Of a stretch of 64,000 nt of DNA, positions 62,057 to 64,000 are shown piece after piece. Source of the DNA: Olivibacter domesticus (lineage in GTDB: Bacteria; Bacteroidota; Bacteroidia; Sphingobacteriales; Sphingobacteriaceae); assembly GCF_900109575.1 (NCBI RefSeq), contig NZ_FOAF01000001.1, forward strand, positions 1,273,662 through 1,337,661, given 5' to 3'. The notes under the pieces are model-generated. The model was not told where the DNA came from. It worked only from the letters and a program-made list of their open reading frames with translations, and did no database searches. Both the position numbers and the translations under genes were made by a program. How positions within the stretch are numbered: the first letter of the stretch is position 1; each line of letters opens with the position of its first letter.

Positions 62057-64000
62057 TCATTCAGTCCGCAATGATTTCACCGGGTTCATCAAGGCTGCTT
62101 TCAATGATCGATAGCCGACTGTCAGCGTTGCTACTACCGACGTGATCGCAACAGCCATTATGAAGATGCCAGCGCTAATATTGATCCGGTAAACAAAGTT
62201 TTCCAGCCAACTATTCATTATCCACCAAGCCACAGGTGCTGCAATCAGGAAGGCAATAAGTAACAGCCGGGCAAACTCTTTTCCGTACAACCATAGGATG
62301 TTTCTTATACTTGCTCCCAACACTTTACGTACACCAACTTCCTTGGTTTTCTGGGTGGTCATAAAAGAGACAAGACCGTACAAACCTAAGCAGCCGATTA
62401 TAATCGCAATACCAGCGAAGGTCTGGATTAAAAGCAATATCCTGTAGTCCTGCTCGTAAAACCGGGCAATCTGTTCATCCAAGAAATCATATTCATAGAC
62501 ATGATCGGGAAAGGCCTCTTTCCAAACCGGGGCTAACGCTTCCAACGTATGTCGCAAATCGGAAGGGTTGATCTTTACAGCAATCCGATTGTACCAGTTA
62601 CTTTGTGTTGTGATGCAAAGTGGATCAATACCTGTATGGAAAGATTGATTATGAAAATCCTTGACTACGCCAACGATTGTGCCTTTCGTATCATTAATTA
62701 GGGCATTCTTTCCGATCACTCCCTCGTTGGAGACTCCTAGTTTTTTTGCCAGGGTCTCGTTTATAAGATACTCACGGACAGTATCCGAAGGGTATAGGTT
62801 ACGTCCCGTCAATAGTTCCAGTCCGAAAGTGGATAAATACTGCTCATCTCCCCCTCTGAAGACAACATCGTAGTTTTCCTTTTCAGTGCGGGTATCGTAC
62901 ACAATCTCAAAACTGCTGCTGCCCTCACTGGCCGGAGCTTGCGTGCAAAAACTCACCTTTTCTACTCCCGCTAGTCTGGAAAACTCAGAATGGAGCGTAC
63001 TTAATGTCGATTTTTCATTGGTCGGTAGAGACAACGTTACGATGGCGTCTTTGGAAAACCCCATGTCTGTCTGCCGGGTAAACTGCATCTGGTACGCAAC
63101 GACCAGGGTACCAATTATGAGGAGCTGGGAAATCGTAAATTGGGTTACTACCAGTCCCCTTCGCAGTGAAAATCCCCCTGCATGCCGTTGGGATATTTTT
63201 CCTTTAAGTGCAAGTACCGGCTGGAAGCCGGCTAGAATAAAACCGGGATATGCACCCGAAAGAAAAGTGATCAGAAGAAAAAATAACGGCAAAAAGAGGA
63301 GTAAATGATTATCTTGAAAAAAGTTGCTGGTGATAGGTACTTCAAACAATGATTTAACGAAAGGAAGAGTCCAATACAACAGGGTGAGAGCGAGGATCAT
63401 GGCTATAAGAACAATAAGCGCGGTTTCGATTAAAAACTGCCAGAATAGCTGATTTCTGAAGCTACCCAACGTTTTCCTTATGCCGATTTCCTTGGCGCGG
63501 TTCAAGGCCTGTGCGGTAGCTAGGTTGACAAAATTTACGGATGCAGTTATTATGAGAAAAATCGCAATAAGCGACAATGCCCAAAGGTTTGTCTTGGATA
63601 TCTTGCCATCGAAGTCTGGATTGAAATGGATATCCGAAAGAGGTTGGAGCCGGAACTGATATTCCTTTACATAATCACCCTCGTAATATTTATTCGAAAA
63701 AGTACGAAATGCCTCATTGACCTTGGCAGGCGAGATACCCGGCTTTAACAGAACGAAACTTTGCATTTCATCAGCATAGCTAAGCCAGTTGTCATCATTT
63801 CCGGCCCAGGGATTGTAATCTTTGAGACTGCTGAAGGATAGATAAATTTCCTGCCGTCGATCGGTATTCTCTGGGAGATCTTGCAGGATGCCGTCGATCC
63901 GGAAATCAAGCTTGTTATCAAGGCGAATGATTTTTCCGATGGGATCTGTTTCGCCGAAAAATCTTTTTGCTATCCTCTCGGTCACCAGAGCTGTTTTGGG
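62057..64000 (-). CDS. MacB/FtsX-type ABC transporter permease, N-terminus cut by window edge
   Basis: The frame stays open to base 64000; about 647 residues are visible. It starts inside the first periplasmic domain (TERIAKRFFGETDPIGK). It then has an FtsX domain with three TMs, a TM near the RRGLVVTQFTISQ block, the second periplasmic domain and a second FtsX domain ending VKSLRTE. It is the third permease of this type in the window. A half-copy of the 17.1-kb terminator (gagacggcttg) lies ~40 nt beyond its stop. No ATPase is visible. Confidence 0.92.
   Translation of the reverse strand, partial: PKTALVTERIAKRFFGETDPIGKIIRLDNKLDFRIDGILQDLPENTDRRQEIYLSFSSLKDYNPWAGNDDNWLSYADEMQSFVLLKPGISPAKVNEAFRTFSNKYYEGDYVKEYQFRLQPLSDIHFNPDFDGKISKTNLWALSLIAIFLIITASVNFVNLATAQALNRAKEIGIRKTLGSFRNQLFWQFLIETALIVLIAMILALTLLYWTLPFVKSLFEVPITSNFFQDNHLLLFLPLFFLLITFLSGAYPGFILAGFQPVLALKGKISQRHAGGFSLRRGLVVTQFTISQLLIIGTLVVAYQMQFTRQTDMGFSKDAIVTLSLPTNEKSTLSTLHSEFSRLAGVEKVSFCTQAPASEGSSSFEIVYDTRTEKENYDVVFRGGDEQYLSTFGLELLTGRNLYPSDTVREYLINETLAKKLGVSNEGVIGKNALINDTKGTIVGVVKDFHNQSFHTGIDPLCITTQSNWYNRIAVKINPSDLRHTLEALAPVWKEAFPDHVYEYDFLDEQIARFYEQDYRILLLIQTFAGIAIIIGCLGLYGLVSFMTTQKTKEVGVRKVLGASIRNILWLYGKEFARLLLIAFLIAAPVAWWIMNSWLENFVYRINISAGIFIMAVAITSVVATLTVGYRSLKAALMNPVKSLRTE

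Noticed and set aside
1-64000. CRISPR arrays, rRNA genes and complete tRNA genes
   Set aside because: No regularly spaced repeats, rRNA signatures or intact tRNA were noticed by eye; a covariance-model scan would be needed to exclude small RNAs.

Overview
The window looks like a chromosomal segment of a Bacteroidota bacterium, most likely Sphingobacteriaceae (Pedobacter/Sphingobacterium/Olivibacter-like). The support is moderate GC, two SusC/SusD pairs, an ECF sigma/FecR pair, three large MacB/FtsX permeases, many short-lipobox lipoproteins and TAnnTTTG-type promoter boxes. Taxonomy is inferred from gene content only.

1-20 kb is an accessory, partly decayed region. It holds two MacB-type permeases (one cut by the left edge), a WD40-like lipoprotein, an IS3 transposase stub, several damaged PD-(D/E)XK transposase/nuclease copies that share repeats, an alpha/beta hydrolase and a broken copy of its tail, an HU protein and an orphan double-glycine peptide. 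It also holds a lipoprotein metallopeptidase with a small lipoprotein partner, an ORF6N protein with an intragenic palindrome, a degenerate tRNA-Leu-like sequence, a remnant RNA-repair cassette (3' end of rtcB plus two RlaP-type nucleotidyltransferases) and a YhcG-type nuclease.

19-36 kb holds single-function metabolic and regulatory genes. These are NIPSNAP, an MBL-fold hydrolase, a TonB receptor with a Cys-rich partner, a macro-domain protein and a frameshifted ORF6N copy. Next come a formaldehyde-dehydrogenase/HbpS pair with a divergent AraC regulator, a metallopeptidase lipoprotein, VOC, DUF1801 and HD proteins, an AraC gene broken by an in-frame stop, and an SDR/HbpS/AraC operon.

36-61 kb carries two polysaccharide utilisation loci facing each other across a shared terminator. 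PUL1 (+) is ECF sigma (divergent), FecR, SusC with STN domain, SusD, two DUF3863-type paralogues and a GH2 enzyme. PUL2 (-) is a phytanoyl-CoA-dioxygenase-like protein, SusC, SusD and a GH78-like enzyme. Beside it lie an AraC regulator, a sugar isomerase/epimerase and a six-hairpin glycosidase. A motif shared by three upstream regions suggests that the AraC protein controls this part. Rhamnose-containing glycans are the likely target of PUL2.

61-64 kb holds a DUF2975 membrane protein with its small Cro/XRE partner, and another MacB-type permease cut by the right edge.

The observation most worth following is the pair of ORF6N genes. Both carry a near-perfect inverted repeat at the same codons, and four arm differences are compensated on the opposite arm.
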